Shown here: one piece after another, positions 19,814-28,433 of the stretch | Position numbering within the stretch: the stretch's first letter is position 1 | Layout: each line of letters opens with the position of its first letter | The notes under the pieces: generated by a model | The model's input: only the letters and a program-made list of their open reading frames with translations | Told to the model about the DNA's origin: nothing | Database searches by the model: none | Position numbers and translations under genes: made by a program | NCBI RefSeq assembly: GCF_030124175.1 | Contig: NZ_JASKMT010000012.1 | Span: forward strand, 62,001 to 126,000 | Source of the DNA: Streptomyces sp. 549 | GTDB lineage: Bacteria > Actinomycetota > Actinomycetes > Streptomycetales > Streptomycetaceae | Length of the DNA: 64,000 nt | Reading direction: 5' to 3'

Positions 19814-22237
19814 ATGGATCCGATCAACCGCGGACCGCAGGACGGCACAGGCCCCGGCGGCGCCGCACCGGCCCGCATGGTCCAGCTCGTCGCCGGCGAG
19901 TACGTCGTCACCGTCAACCCGGTCGACGGCAGCGAGATCGAACCCTGCCCGCCCGGACGCGCCCCCGGCCCGCCGCGTCGCCACTCGCCCGAGGAGCGCA
20001 GTGCGCGCTGGCGCCCGCCCGTCCGCCTCGGCGCGGGCCTGCCCCTGCTGGAGCGCGAGGAGGAACGCGAGCGCCTGGTACGGCTGCTCGCCCGCGGACG
20101 CTCGGTCCGCCTGACCGGTCCCGCCGGCTCCGGCCGCACCGCCCTGCTCGACGCCGTCGTCGACGACTGCGCCGAGCTGGCGCCCGACGGCGTCGTCCGC
20201 CTCAACGGCTACCACCGCACCCCCACCGACCTGCTCCACGACCTGCACGCCACCGTCTACCGCGCCGAGCTGCACCGGCCGGACCGCGAGGAGTTGCTGA
20301 CCGCCCTGGCCGGGGTCGGAGCGGTGGTCGTGGTCGACGACATAGAGTTCGGCGGCGCCGCCCTCGACGAGCTGCTGCGCGCCACACCCGAGTGCGCCTT
20401 CCTCATCGCCGCCACCCCGCACGTCGCCGCGCCCTCACCCGGGTCCTTCCTCGAGGAGGTCTTCCTCGGCGGCATCAGCCGCACCGCCTGCCTGGAACTG
20501 CTGGAACACGCGGTGGGCCGCCCGCTGACCGACGCCGAGGCCGACTGGTCCGCCGACCTGTGGTTCGAGTCCGAGGGACTGCCGCTGCGCTTCGTGCAGG
20601 CCGGCGCGGTGCTGCGGCAGCGCGACGCACGGCTCGAAGCCGACCCGGACACCGAACTGGCCGAGCTGACCGTCGCCACCATCACCGCCGGGTCGCTCGC
20701 CGCGGAACTGTCCGAGTACGCCCGCGACACGCTGCGGCTCGCCGTCGCGCTCGACGGGGAACTGCCCGCCGCGGCGCACCTGCCCGCCCTGCTGGACGAC
20801 CCGCACGCCGACGCGGCTCTGGCCGAGCTGGTCTCCGCCGGGCTCGCCACCGGCACCGGCACCCACCACCGGCTCGCGGCCGGAGTGGCCGTGCAGCTCG
20901 CCGCCGAGGGCTACGGCGAGGACGCCGCCCAGCGCGCCCGCACCGCCGCCCAGCACTACGCCTGGTGGACCGGCCACCCCTCCGTCACCGCTCCCCAGGT
21001 CTCGGCCGAGGCCGACACCGTGCTCGCCGCCGCCCAGAGCGCGCAGCGCGGCGGCCACGCCAGCACCGCCGTCCTGCTGGCCCACACCGTCGCCCCGGTC
21101 TTCGCCGCCGGCCTGCACTGGTCGGCCTGGGAGCGGGCGCTGCGCTGCGGGCAGGAAGCCGCCCGGGTCGCCGGGGAGGTCGCCGAGGAGGCGTACTTCC
21201 ACCACGAACTGGGCGTGCTCGCGCTCTGCGCCGGCAACCTGGAACGGGCGCGCGCCGAACTGGAGGCGGCCATCGGCCTGCGCGGCGCGCTCGCCGACCG
21301 CGGTGGCACCGTCGTCGGCCGCCGGGCGCTCGCCCTCGTCGACGACCGCAGCGGCGCAACGCCCGGCGCGGGCTCCACCGCGGTCGCCCCGCCGACGGCA
21401 TTCGACACCGGCGGCCCGGCGCTCGGCTTCGCCTCCGAGCTGCCCAACTCGCAGAGCGAGGAGGAGGCGTCCCCGCCCGGCGCGCCGGTACCCGCCGCGG
21501 CCGGCCACGACACCTCCGCCCTGCCAGGCGGTGGCCCGCAGCCCTCGACCGGCAGCACCAAGGCGCTGGGCGCCCGCTCGGTGCTGCACGGTGCCCGCCG
21601 CAACGTGGTCGCCGCCGCCGCGGGCGCGCTGCTCGCCGCCGTGCTGGGCACTGTCGTCACGCTCGGCAACACCTCGGGCGGCGGGGACGACCCCTCGGAC
21701 GTCGTCAAGCCCGACCGTTCGGCCACCCAGGAGGGTGGCGACGGCGACCTGCCGGCGGACCAGCCCGTCAAGTCCGGCAACCGCAACCAGTCGCCCGGCC
21801 CGAGCGGCCTGCCCGGCTCACCCGGCGGCCCTTCGGGCAGCGCCTCGGCGAGCGAGTCACCCGACGGCGACAGCACCGCCGAGGAGACGCCGGACGAGGA
21901 CGCCACCGGCACCGGCAGCGCCTCCGGCAAGCCGAGCACCGCGCCGGGCAAGCCCAGCAGCGGCACCAGCACCACTCCCGGCCGCCCCAGCAGCCCCGGC
22001 ACCCCGACCGGCGGGTCCGGCGGCCCAGGGGGAGGGGGCCCCAGCACCGACCCCGGCGACCCCGACCCGTCCGGCGACCCCGGCGACCCGGACCCGTCGG
22101 GCGACCCGGGCGGCGGCCCGACGGACGGCACCACCGACTCCGCGAGCGGCCCGCCGCCCAGCGCGTCGGCCTCCGCGGAGGGGCCCACGAGCCGTGGCCC
22201 CGAGCCGGACGGCTCCACGACGGCGACGCTGGCCTGA
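19814..22237 (+). CDS. Large membrane-anchored STAND-like NTPase with Pro/Ser/Gly-rich extracellular tail
   Basis: 807 residues. A disordered N-terminus (1-75) is followed by an ATPase module with Walker A GPAGSGRTALLDAV (about 101-114) and Walker B AVVVVDDIEF, then winged-helix and TPR-like helices (HHELGVLALCAGNLERARAELEAAIGLR, about 455-490). A single membrane segment lies near residue 600 (VVAAAAGALLAAVLGTVVTLG), followed by about 190 residues rich in Pro, Ser, Gly, Asp and Thr that would lie outside the cell or in the wall. STAND NTPases are signal-responsive switches; the role is unknown. It follows the STAS gene by 121 bp. Confidence 0.85.
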   Translation: MDPINRGPQDGTGPGGAAPARMVQLVAGEYVVTVNPVDGSEIEPCPPGRAPGPPRRHSPEERSARWRPPVRLGAGLPLLEREEERERLVRLLARGRSVRLTGPAGSGRTALLDAVVDDCAELAPDGVVRLNGYHRTPTDLLHDLHATVYRAELHRPDREELLTALAGVGAVVVVDDIEFGGAALDELLRATPECAFLIAATPHVAAPSPGSFLEEVFLGGISRTACLELLEHAVGRPLTDAEADWSADLWFESEGLPLRFVQAGAVLRQRDARLEADPDTELAELTVATITAGSLAAELSEYARDTLRLAVALDGELPAAAHLPALLDDPHADAALAELVSAGLATGTGTHHRLAAGVAVQLAAEGYGEDAAQRARTAAQHYAWWTGHPSVTAPQVSAEADTVLAAAQSAQRGGHASTAVLLAHTVAPVFAAGLHWSAWERALRCGQEAARVAGEVAEEAYFHHELGVLALCAGNLERARAELEAAIGLRGALADRGGTVVGRRALALVDDRSGATPGAGSTAVAPPTAFDTGGPALGFASELPNSQSEEEASPPGAPVPAAAGHDTSALPGGGPQPSTGSTKALGARSVLHGARRNVVAAAAGALLAAVLGTVVTLGNTSGGGDDPSDVVKPDRSATQEGGDGDLPADQPVKSGNRNQSPGPSGLPGSPGGPSGSASASESPDGDSTAEETPDEDATGTGSASGKPSTAPGKPSSGTSTTPGRPSSPGTPTGGSGGPGGGGPSTDPGDPDPSGDPGDPDPSGDPGGGPTDGTTDSASGPPPSASASAEGPTSRGPEPDGSTTATLA

Positions 22238-22286
22238 GCGCCGCCGCGCGGACCGCGCGGGACGTCCCACCGGCACGGACGCGTAC

Positions 22287-22330
22287 GGGCCCGCGACGGC
22301 CCCGCGGTACGCGGAGGCCGTCGCGGGCCC
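22287..22330. terminator. 15-bp inverted repeat between convergent genes
   Basis: Perfect arms 22287-22301 and 22316-22330 with a 14-nt loop lie between the NTPase stop (22237) and the nucS stop (22356), placed to terminate transcription from both sides. Confidence 0.65.
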
Positions 22331-22355
22331 GGGGCAGCCGCGGCGGGGGAGAAGG

Positions 22356-23015
22356 TCAGAACAGCCGCAGCTTGTCGTCCTCGATGCCGCGCAGCGCGTT
22401 GTAGTCCAAGGTCACGCAGTGGATGCCGCGGTCGGTGGCCAGCACCCGCGCCTGCGGCTTGATCTCCTGAGCGGCGAACACGCCCTGCACGGGAGCCAGA
22501 TGGGGATCGCGGTTGAGGAGTTCCAGATAGCGGGTCAGCTGCTCGACACCGTCGATCTCGCCGCGCCGCTTGATCTCGATCGCGACCGTGGCACCGCCGG
22601 AGTCGCGGCCCAGGATGTCGACCGGGCCGATCGCGGTGGGGTATTCACGCCGAATCAGGGACCAGCCCTCGCCCAGTGTCTCCATGCGGTCGGCGAGCAG
22701 TTCCTGGAGGTGCGCCTCCACGCCGTCCTTGATCAGTCCCGGGTCGACACCCAGCTCGTGGGAGGAGTCGTGCAGCACCTCCTCCATGGTGATGATCAGT
22801 TTCTCGCCCCCCTTGTTGACCACCGTCCACACGTCGGCCTCCTCCTTGAGGGTGCACGGCGGGGACATCCAGTTGAGGGGTTTGTAGGCCCGGTCGTCGG
22901 CGTGGATGGAGACCGATCCGTCGGCCTTCACCAGGATCAGCCGGGGGGCCGAGGGGAGATGGGCGGTGAGCCTGCCGGCGTAGTCCACAGAGCACCGGGC
23001 GATGACAAGACGCAT
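22356..23015 (-). CDS. nucS: NucS mismatch-specific endonuclease
   Basis: NucS (EndoMS) cuts mismatched DNA and provides the non-canonical mismatch repair of actinobacteria, which lack MutS/MutL. 219 residues from ATG 23015 ([16 protein letters not shown]). The C-terminal RecB-like nuclease has [23 protein letters not shown], giving the D...ExK catalytic core, with [16 protein letters not shown] after it. The extreme C-terminus (DDKLRLF) fits the beta-clamp-binding tail reported for NucS. Length and motifs are complete. Confidence 0.95.
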   Translation of the reverse strand: MRLVIARCSVDYAGRLTAHLPSAPRLILVKADGSVSIHADDRAYKPLNWMSPPCTLKEEADVWTVVNKGGEKLIITMEEVLHDSSHELGVDPGLIKDGVEAHLQELLADRMETLGEGWSLIRREYPTAIGPVDILGRDSGGATVAIEIKRRGEIDGVEQLTRYLELLNRDPHLAPVQGVFAAQEIKPQARVLATDRGIHCVTLDYNALRGIEDDKLRLF

Positions 23016-23236
23016 GGTCGGTGAGGCTACTCGACCCGGTGCCCGGGACGCGATTCGCCCCTGCTTCTCCCCGTTCATGCATGGCCTGTTGTGTGCGCAA
23101 CCGTATGGTCGGTGGCTCGTTCGGGCCTTACCGTTGGTAGTGGAGGGGTCGCCGACCGAGATCGTCCGTCAATCGGTGATCCCTCTTGTCCCGTCCGTAA
23201 GACCCCGGGTCGTCGGGGTCGCGAGAGGAGAACCCC

Positions 23237-23629
23237 ATGTCGCTCGACGTCTCACCGGCCCTGTTGGAACAGGCCGAGCGAGGCGAGGTCGACGAAGCGG
23301 AATTCGTTGACTGCGTCAAGAACTCCCTCCCCTACGCATGGGAGATGATCAGCTCTCTGGTGGCGCGGCTGCAGGTGGACGGCGGAGAGTTCGCCGACAA
23401 CCAGACGCCGCCCGCCACCGAGCAGCAGCGGGGCCAGCTCCTGCGGGCGCTGGCCAGTGACGCGATACGGGGGTCGCTGGAACGTCACTTCGGTGTGCGT
23501 CTGGCCTTCCAGAACTGCCACCGGGTCGCCGTCTTCCCCATGGACGCCTCAGCCGACGACCGGTTGCAGCGTTTCACTTCCATCCGTGGACAGCTGCTGA
23601 ACCAGTCGCCGCTGCTGCGGGACTGCTGA
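23237..23629 (+). CDS. SCO5389-family conserved actinobacterial protein
   Basis: 130 residues, soluble, ATG 23237 with AGGAG upstream. Key text: MSLDVSPALLEQAERGEVDE, CVKNSLPYAWEMISSLVARL, ALASDAIRGSLERHFGVRLAFQNCHRVAVF. No enzyme motif is seen. I recognise it as the small conserved protein that follows nucS in many streptomycetes; the function is not known to me. It ends 7 bp before the convergent luciferase-like gene. Confidence 0.85.
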   Translation: MSLDVSPALLEQAERGEVDEAEFVDCVKNSLPYAWEMISSLVARLQVDGGEFADNQTPPATEQQRGQLLRALASDAIRGSLERHFGVRLAFQNCHRVAVFPMDASADDRLQRFTSIRGQLLNQSPLLRDC

Positions 23630-23636
23630 CGTACCG

Positions 23637-24689
23637 TCAGGAGGAAGGCTGCCGCCCCTCGACGTCGAGGAGCGGCAGCACCTCGGAACCCAGGCGGCCG
23701 ACGTTGCGCTCGGTCGCCGCGAGGTCGCCCGAACCCTCCACCAGCAGGGCGAACCGGCTGACACCGGTGCGCTCGGCCGTCGCTGCCAACCGGTCGGCGC
23801 ACCACGCGGGCGGCCCCACCGGGTGCAGTTCGGTGAGCAGTTCGGTGTAGGCCAGCGGATCGCGCATGGCGCGCTCCCTGCCGTCCACCGTCACATGTGC
23901 CCCGAGCCCCAGGCGCAGCCACCCGGGCATGGCCTTGGTCAGCGTCTCCACGGCCTCCTCGCGGGTGTCGGCGACCTGCACGACACCCGCCGACACGTGG
24001 CCGGCCTCCGCGGACGGGTCCGGGTCGTGGCCCGCCGCCCGTGCCTCACGCCGCCACAGGGCGATCATGTCCGCCTTCTCCTCGTCGCCGCAGTGCATGC
24101 CCAGCAGCATCGGCAGCCCCTGCCGGGCCGCCAGCCGGACCGTTCCGGGGGAGGTGCAGGCGACCACCACCGGGGGCGAGTCCGCCGCGTCCAGCGCCTC
24201 GCCGGGCCGCGGCACCACGTCCACCTCGCGGAAGCGGAACCGTTCGCCGTCCGCGCCGACCCTCGGCTCCCGCAGCCAGCGCAGCAGCAGGTCCAGCGAC
24301 TCCGGGAAGCCCGTCTCGTAGGCGGCCAGGCCACTGCCGAAGACCTCCAGGTCCACCCACGGCCCGCCGCGCCCCACGCCCAGCGTGAACCGGCCACCGG
24401 AGGCGACGTGCAGCAGCGCCGCCTGCTCGCCCAGCGCCACCGGGTGGACCGTCGGCAGCACGCTCACCGCTGTGCCGACGCCGATCCGCCGCGTCCTGCC
24501 CAGCAGCAGCGCCGCCAGCGTCACCGCCGACGGGCAGGTGCCGTACGGCACGAAGTGGTGTTCCGCCAGCCAGACCGCGTCCAGACCGGCCGCCTCCGCC
24601 GCCTCGGCGGCCCGCACCGCCCGGTGCAGCGCCTCCGCCTGCCCCTGGCCCGGAAACTGTGCGGCCAGCACAAAAGCCCCTACTCGCAT
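23637..24689 (-). CDS. LLM-class flavin-dependent oxidoreductase
   Basis: A bacterial-luciferase-like enzyme using FMN or F420. 350 residues from ATG 24689 (AGAGGA 6 nt upstream; ATG 24695 is too close to it). The family features are MRVGAFVLAAQFPG at strand 1, AAEAAGLDAVWLAEHHFVPYG, GRTRRIGVGTAVSVLP, and ASGGRFTLGVGRGGPWVD for the flavin phosphate. The substrate is unknown. It is convergent with the SCO5389-family gene. Confidence 0.9.
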   Translation of the reverse strand: MRVGAFVLAAQFPGQGQAEALHRAVRAAEAAEAAGLDAVWLAEHHFVPYGTCPSAVTLAALLLGRTRRIGVGTAVSVLPTVHPVALGEQAALLHVASGGRFTLGVGRGGPWVDLEVFGSGLAAYETGFPESLDLLLRWLREPRVGADGERFRFREVDVVPRPGEALDAADSPPVVVACTSPGTVRLAARQGLPMLLGMHCGDEEKADMIALWRREARAAGHDPDPSAEAGHVSAGVVQVADTREEAVETLTKAMPGWLRLGLGAHVTVDGRERAMRDPLAYTELLTELHPVGPPAWCADRLAATAERTGVSRFALLVEGSGDLAATERNVGRLGSEVLPLLDVEGRQPSS

Positions 24690-24896
24690 CGCCATTCCTC
24701 TCGCCGGCGGACGCGGCATCCCCACTGGCACTAACGGCTGACACGTGCCAAGGGCACGGCTTGGCGGGAAGTTCTTCGGATCATCAGCGGAACGCGTGAG
24801 CGGATCCGCCACTGCCGGAAGCCGCGTGTGGTGATGCGTACGCTTGAGGCATCACGCATGTGAGGGCCTCACGCCCCCGACACCCCGAGGTGACCT

Positions 24897-25223
24897 GTGT
24901 CCCCGCGACGAAACCGCCCGCGCGGTGCCCCACCGGAACGCCGCCGCGCGGACGACGACGCGGGGGAGCGCTACGGGCTGGAGCGCACCGACAGCTGGCA
25001 GGGCGAGGACTGGGCGGTACGGCAGATCACCGGCGGCGCGGCGTCCAAGCACTACCGCTGCCCGGGATGCGACCAGGAGATCCCCCCGGGCGTCCCACAC
25101 CTGGTCGCCTGGCAGCGCGACGGCGGCGTGGAGGACCGCAGGCACTGGCACCGGGCCTGCTGGAACGCCCGCGAGCGCCGCGGCGCCCGCCTCCAGCGCT
25201 CCCGCAACGCCCCGCGGTACTGA
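24897..25223 (+). CDS. Small basic protein with a putative zinc site
   Basis: 108 residues from GTG 24897 (GAGGTGA 4 nt upstream). An Arg-rich N-terminal third is followed by YRCPGCDQEIPPGVPHLVAW and HWHRACWNARER, a CxxC...H(x)H(xx)C arrangement that should bind zinc, then a basic tail. Often labelled 'ATP/GTP-binding protein' in streptomycetes, but no P-loop is visible. Possibly nucleic-acid binding, from charge and the zinc-ribbon-like motif. Confidence 0.8.
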   Translation: MSPRRNRPRGAPPERRRADDDAGERYGLERTDSWQGEDWAVRQITGGAASKHYRCPGCDQEIPPGVPHLVAWQRDGGVEDRRHWHRACWNARERRGARLQRSRNAPRY

Positions 25224-25259
25224 GGGCCGGGCGAAGCGTTTCGCCGTGGTCCGCACGCG

Positions 25260-25306
25260 CGAAGCGGGCGGCACGCGCCGGGAACGGCGACGTGCCGCCC
25301 GCTTCG
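25260..25306. terminator. 16-bp inverted repeat between convergent genes
   Basis: Arms 25260-25275 and 25291-25306 are exact complements with a 15-nt loop, between the zinc-site gene (stop 25223) and the ABC permease gene (stop 25361). Confidence 0.65.
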
Positions 25307-25360
25307 GCGGCGAACTGCCAGCGGAGGGACAGCGAGAGGCTGCGAGGGGCGGCAGCCGGG

Positions 25361-26131
25361 TCAGGCGTCCCGGCGCTTGAGGACGACGTAGCCGCCGATC
25401 AGCGCGGCAGCCGTCCAGGCCACCATGATCAGCAGTCCGCCCACCGTCCCGTAGGGCCGGTCGACGTTGTCGTCCACCACCATCATCATCAGGTAACCCG
25501 CCTGGTCCGGCAGGAACTGGGCGACCTTCCGCGTGGTCTCGATCGATCCGAGGATGGTCGAGATGAGGAAGAAGAACGGCATCAGGATGCCCAGCGACAG
25601 CAGCGGGCTGCGCAGCATCCAGGCGACGCCCATGGAGAACAGCGCCATCAGTGTCATGAAGAGAGCGGCGCCGAACACCGCGCGCAGTACGTTCGGCTCC
25701 CCCAGCGAGGTTCCGCGATCACCCAGGATCGGCTGGCTGACCAGGAACGAGGTGAAGGCGGTGATCACTCCGACCACGAACACCAGCGCGGTGGCGACGA
25801 CCGTCTTGGTGGCCATCAGGGTGCCGCGCTGCGGAACCGCTCCCAGCGACGCCCGGATCATGCCGGTGCTGTACTCGCTGGACACCACCAGCACACCGAA
25901 CGCGATCACAGCGAGCTGGCCGAGGATCATGCCGGAGAAACTGGTCGCGGTGGCGTCGAAGGTCACCTGCTGCTCACGCGGCAGCTCGTCGAAGCTGACG
26001 CTGATCAGCAGACTGAGCAGCATGCCCAGGCCCACCGTCACGCCGAAGGCGGCGACGAGTGTCCAGATCGTCGACTGGATCGTGCGGACCTTGGTCCACT
26101 CCGACTGGAGAACCCGTGTCGTGTGGGCCAT
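25361..26131 (-). CDS. ABC-2 type exporter permease
   Basis: 256 residues with six predicted membrane segments (for example TIWTLVAAFGVTVGLGMLLSLL, LAVIAFGVLVVSSEYSTGMI, AVFGAALFMTLMALFSMGVAWML). The motif SSEYSTGMIRASLGAVPQRG is typical of ABC-2 permeases related to antibiotic-resistance and NatB-type exporters. It starts 5 bp after the ATPase gene, so the two form one transporter. The substrate is not deducible. Confidence 0.92.
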   Translation of the reverse strand: MAHTTRVLQSEWTKVRTIQSTIWTLVAAFGVTVGLGMLLSLLISVSFDELPREQQVTFDATATSFSGMILGQLAVIAFGVLVVSSEYSTGMIRASLGAVPQRGTLMATKTVVATALVFVVGVITAFTSFLVSQPILGDRGTSLGEPNVLRAVFGAALFMTLMALFSMGVAWMLRSPLLSLGILMPFFFLISTILGSIETTRKVAQFLPDQAGYLMMMVVDDNVDRPYGTVGGLLIMVAWTAAALIGGYVVLKRRDA

Positions 26132-26136
26132 GTCCT

Positions 26137-27150
26137 CTACGATCCCTTCTTCTGCTGGTCCGCACCCGCGTCGGGTACGGCGTCACCCATGACGGGCGCG
26201 GCGGGCGCCGGTGCCACCCCGGCGGCCTGCGGTACGACGGGGGCCCCGGCGTGGGCCTGGTACTGCACCGAACCGGCGGTGAGCTGCATGAAGGCCTCCT
26301 CCAGCGAAGCCTTCTGGGGGCTCAGCTCGTGCAGCACCAGCCGGTGCTCGGCCGCCAGTTCGCCGATCCGCGCGGCCTCGGCACCGTCGATCTCCATCGT
26401 GCCGTCGGCCCCGGGAGCCGGGGTCAGCCCGTCGGCGCTCAGCACGTCCCGGAACCGCTCCGGTTCGGGCGTGCGCACCCGCACGTAACTGCGGGAGTTC
26501 TCCCGGATGAACTCGCTCATCGAGGTGTCCGCCAGCAGCTTGCCCTGCCCGATGACCACCAGGTGTTCGGCGGTCAGCGCCATCTCGCTCATCAGGTGGC
26601 TGGAGACGAAGACCGTGCGGCCCTCCGAGGCCAGCTGCTTCATGAGGTTGCGCACCCACTGGATGCCCTCGGGGTCCAGCCCGTTGACGGGTTCGTCGAA
26701 CATCAGGATGCGCGGCTCGCCCAGCAGCGCCGCGGCGATGCCCAGCCGCTGGCCCATGCCCAGGGAGAAGCCCTTGGGCCGCTTGCGCGCGACCTGGGTC
26801 AGCCCGACCATCTCCAGCACCGCGTCCACCCGGGACAGCGGGATGCCGTTGGACTGGGCCATCCACAGCAGGTGGTTGCGGGCGGTGCGGCCCCCGTGGA
26901 TGGCCTTGGCCTCCAGCAGAGCGCCGATGGCGTTCAGCGGGTCCTGCAGGTCCTTGTAGTGCTTGCCTTCGATGCGCACGTCACCCGAGGTCGGCCGGTC
27001 CAGGCCGAGCATCATGCGCATGGTGGTGGATTTTCCGGCCCCGTTGGGACCGAGGAAACCGGTGACGATGCCCGGCTTGACGGTGAAGCTCAGACCGTCC
27101 ACCGCGGTCGTGTCACCGTACCGTTTCGTCAGTTCCGTTAGCTCGATCAT
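26137..27150 (-). CDS. ABC exporter ATP-binding protein
   Basis: 337 residues. Walker A GPNGAGKSTT (about 34-43), Q-loop region, a degenerate signature FSLGMGQRLGIAAALL in place of LSGGQ (usual for this DrrA/NatA-like group), Walker B RILMFDEPVNGLDPEG and H-loop VSSH. The last 110 residues (from about 215) form the accessory domain and a Pro/Ala/Gln-rich tail. Paired with the downstream ABC-2 permease. Confidence 0.94.
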   Translation of the reverse strand: MIELTELTKRYGDTTAVDGLSFTVKPGIVTGFLGPNGAGKSTTMRMMLGLDRPTSGDVRIEGKHYKDLQDPLNAIGALLEAKAIHGGRTARNHLLWMAQSNGIPLSRVDAVLEMVGLTQVARKRPKGFSLGMGQRLGIAAALLGEPRILMFDEPVNGLDPEGIQWVRNLMKQLASEGRTVFVSSHLMSEMALTAEHLVVIGQGKLLADTSMSEFIRENSRSYVRVRTPEPERFRDVLSADGLTPAPGADGTMEIDGAEAARIGELAAEHRLVLHELSPQKASLEEAFMQLTAGSVQYQAHAGAPVVPQAAGVAPAPAAPVMGDAVPDAGADQQKKGS

Positions 27151-27290
27151 GGGATGACGCTAGTGGCCGGGCGTCCGGCACGCCAGCCCGTTCCCCGCAC
27201 GGCCACCGGGCGTTCCCGCCGCGTTCCTGCCGGGCCGCGCCCCACACCGTCGGACCCCCTCCGGCAGCGCCTGCACGGCCGCCGGACGCG

Positions 27291-27329
27291 CCGCTGCCCG
27301 GCACCGCGCGGGGCGGTGCCGGGCAGCGG
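27291..27329 (-). terminator. 17-bp inverted repeat downstream of filP
   Basis: Perfect arms 27291-27307 and 27313-27329 with a 5-nt loop begin 39 bp past the filP stop. The GC-rich stem lacks a T-tract. It separates filP from the ABC exporter genes on the same strand. Confidence 0.7.
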
Positions 27330-27367
27330 ACGCGGGACGGCCGGCTGCTGTGGCCGTGCTCGGGTGA

Positions 27368-28309
27368 CTAGCGGGACTGCTGGGCCGGAACGCCCTTGGA
27401 CAGGCCCTCGTCGGAGTCGGCCGGCTGGCCGGCGGCGGCGACGGCGGCACCGGTGAGCGTGGCCAGCATCTCGCGCACGTTGGTGAGCTGGGCGTTGATG
27501 CTGTCGCGGCGGTTGGTGAGCGCCGCCAGCTCCCGCTCGGACTCGCTGCGCACGCGGTCCGCCTTGGCGTTGGCGTCGGCGACGATGTCCTCGGCCTGGC
27601 GCTGCGCGGTCTCCACCGTCTGGCGGGCGCGGCGTTCGGCGTCGGTGCGGAGCTTCTCGGCCTCCAGGCGCAGCTGCTCCGCCCGGTGCTCGATCTCGGC
27701 GAGACGCTTCTCCGCCTTGGCCTGACGGGAGGCCAGGTCGCGCTCGGACTGGTCCCGGCGCTTGGCCAGGTTGGTCTCGAAGTCGGCGGCGGCCTGGGCG
27801 GCCTTGGCGCGGGTGTCCTCGAAGAGGGCGTCGGCCTCCTCGCGCTTGGACTGCGCGTCCTTGTCGGCCTCGGAGCGCAGCTGGGCCGCCTCGCTCTTGG
27901 CCTTCTCGACGATCCGGACGCCCTCGTCATCGGCCTTCGCCCTGCGGTCGGTGGCGAACGCCTCGGCGTCGTCCCGGACCTGCTGGGCGGCGCCCTCGGC
28001 GAGCTCGCGGTGCTGCTCGGCGGCGTGGCGGGCCTCTTCCCGCAGGTCCTTGGCCTCCTCCTCGGCGAGGCGGAGGATCTTCTCGACCCGCGCGCCGAGA
28101 CCGGCGTAGGAGGGCTCGGAGTCGCTGACCTGAGCCTGCGCGTTCTGCGTCTCGAGGTGCAGCTCCTCGATCCGCTTTTCCAGAGAGGTGATGCGGGCCA
28201 GTGCACTGTCACGGTCGGCGACGAGCTTCGTGATGCGGTCGTCCACCTGTCCGCGGTCGTAACCACGGCGCACGAGCTCGAAGCCGAATGGAGAGGAAGT
28301 GTCGCTCAT
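27368..28309 (-). CDS. filP: FilP, filament-forming coiled-coil hyphal-tip protein
   Basis: 313 residues from ATG 28309. A short DivIVA-like head (SSPFGFELVRRGYDRGQVDDRITKLVADRD) is followed by continuous Ala/Glu/Arg/Lys coiled coil from about residue 30 to 285 (EKRIEELHLETQNAQAQVSD...RAEQLRLEAEKLRTDAERRARQ) and a disordered tail. FilP forms cytoskeletal networks behind the growing tip and interacts with DivIVA and Scy. It lies downstream of scy on the same strand, the arrangement known in Streptomyces. Confidence 0.93.
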   Translation of the reverse strand: MSDTSSPFGFELVRRGYDRGQVDDRITKLVADRDSALARITSLEKRIEELHLETQNAQAQVSDSEPSYAGLGARVEKILRLAEEEAKDLREEARHAAEQHRELAEGAAQQVRDDAEAFATDRRAKADDEGVRIVEKAKSEAAQLRSEADKDAQSKREEADALFEDTRAKAAQAAADFETNLAKRRDQSERDLASRQAKAEKRLAEIEHRAEQLRLEAEKLRTDAERRARQTVETAQRQAEDIVADANAKADRVRSESERELAALTNRRDSINAQLTNVREMLATLTGAAVAAAGQPADSDEGLSKGVPAQQSR

Positions 28310-28433
28310 GGGGTTCCTGTCGAATGAGACCGGTGAGGTGATAGAGGGAATCCTAGGGGCCCAAGCGGCGTGTCGACGAAGGGATGCCGGTTTGATATGG
28401 AGAATGTCCGGTGCGATGCGCTCGTTCGAGTGA

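Noticed and set aside
24800..24850. GCCACTG sequence resembling part of a cobalamin riboswitch
   Set aside because: Only the short box is present, without the conserved core or spacing, and the neighbouring genes are not B12 genes.
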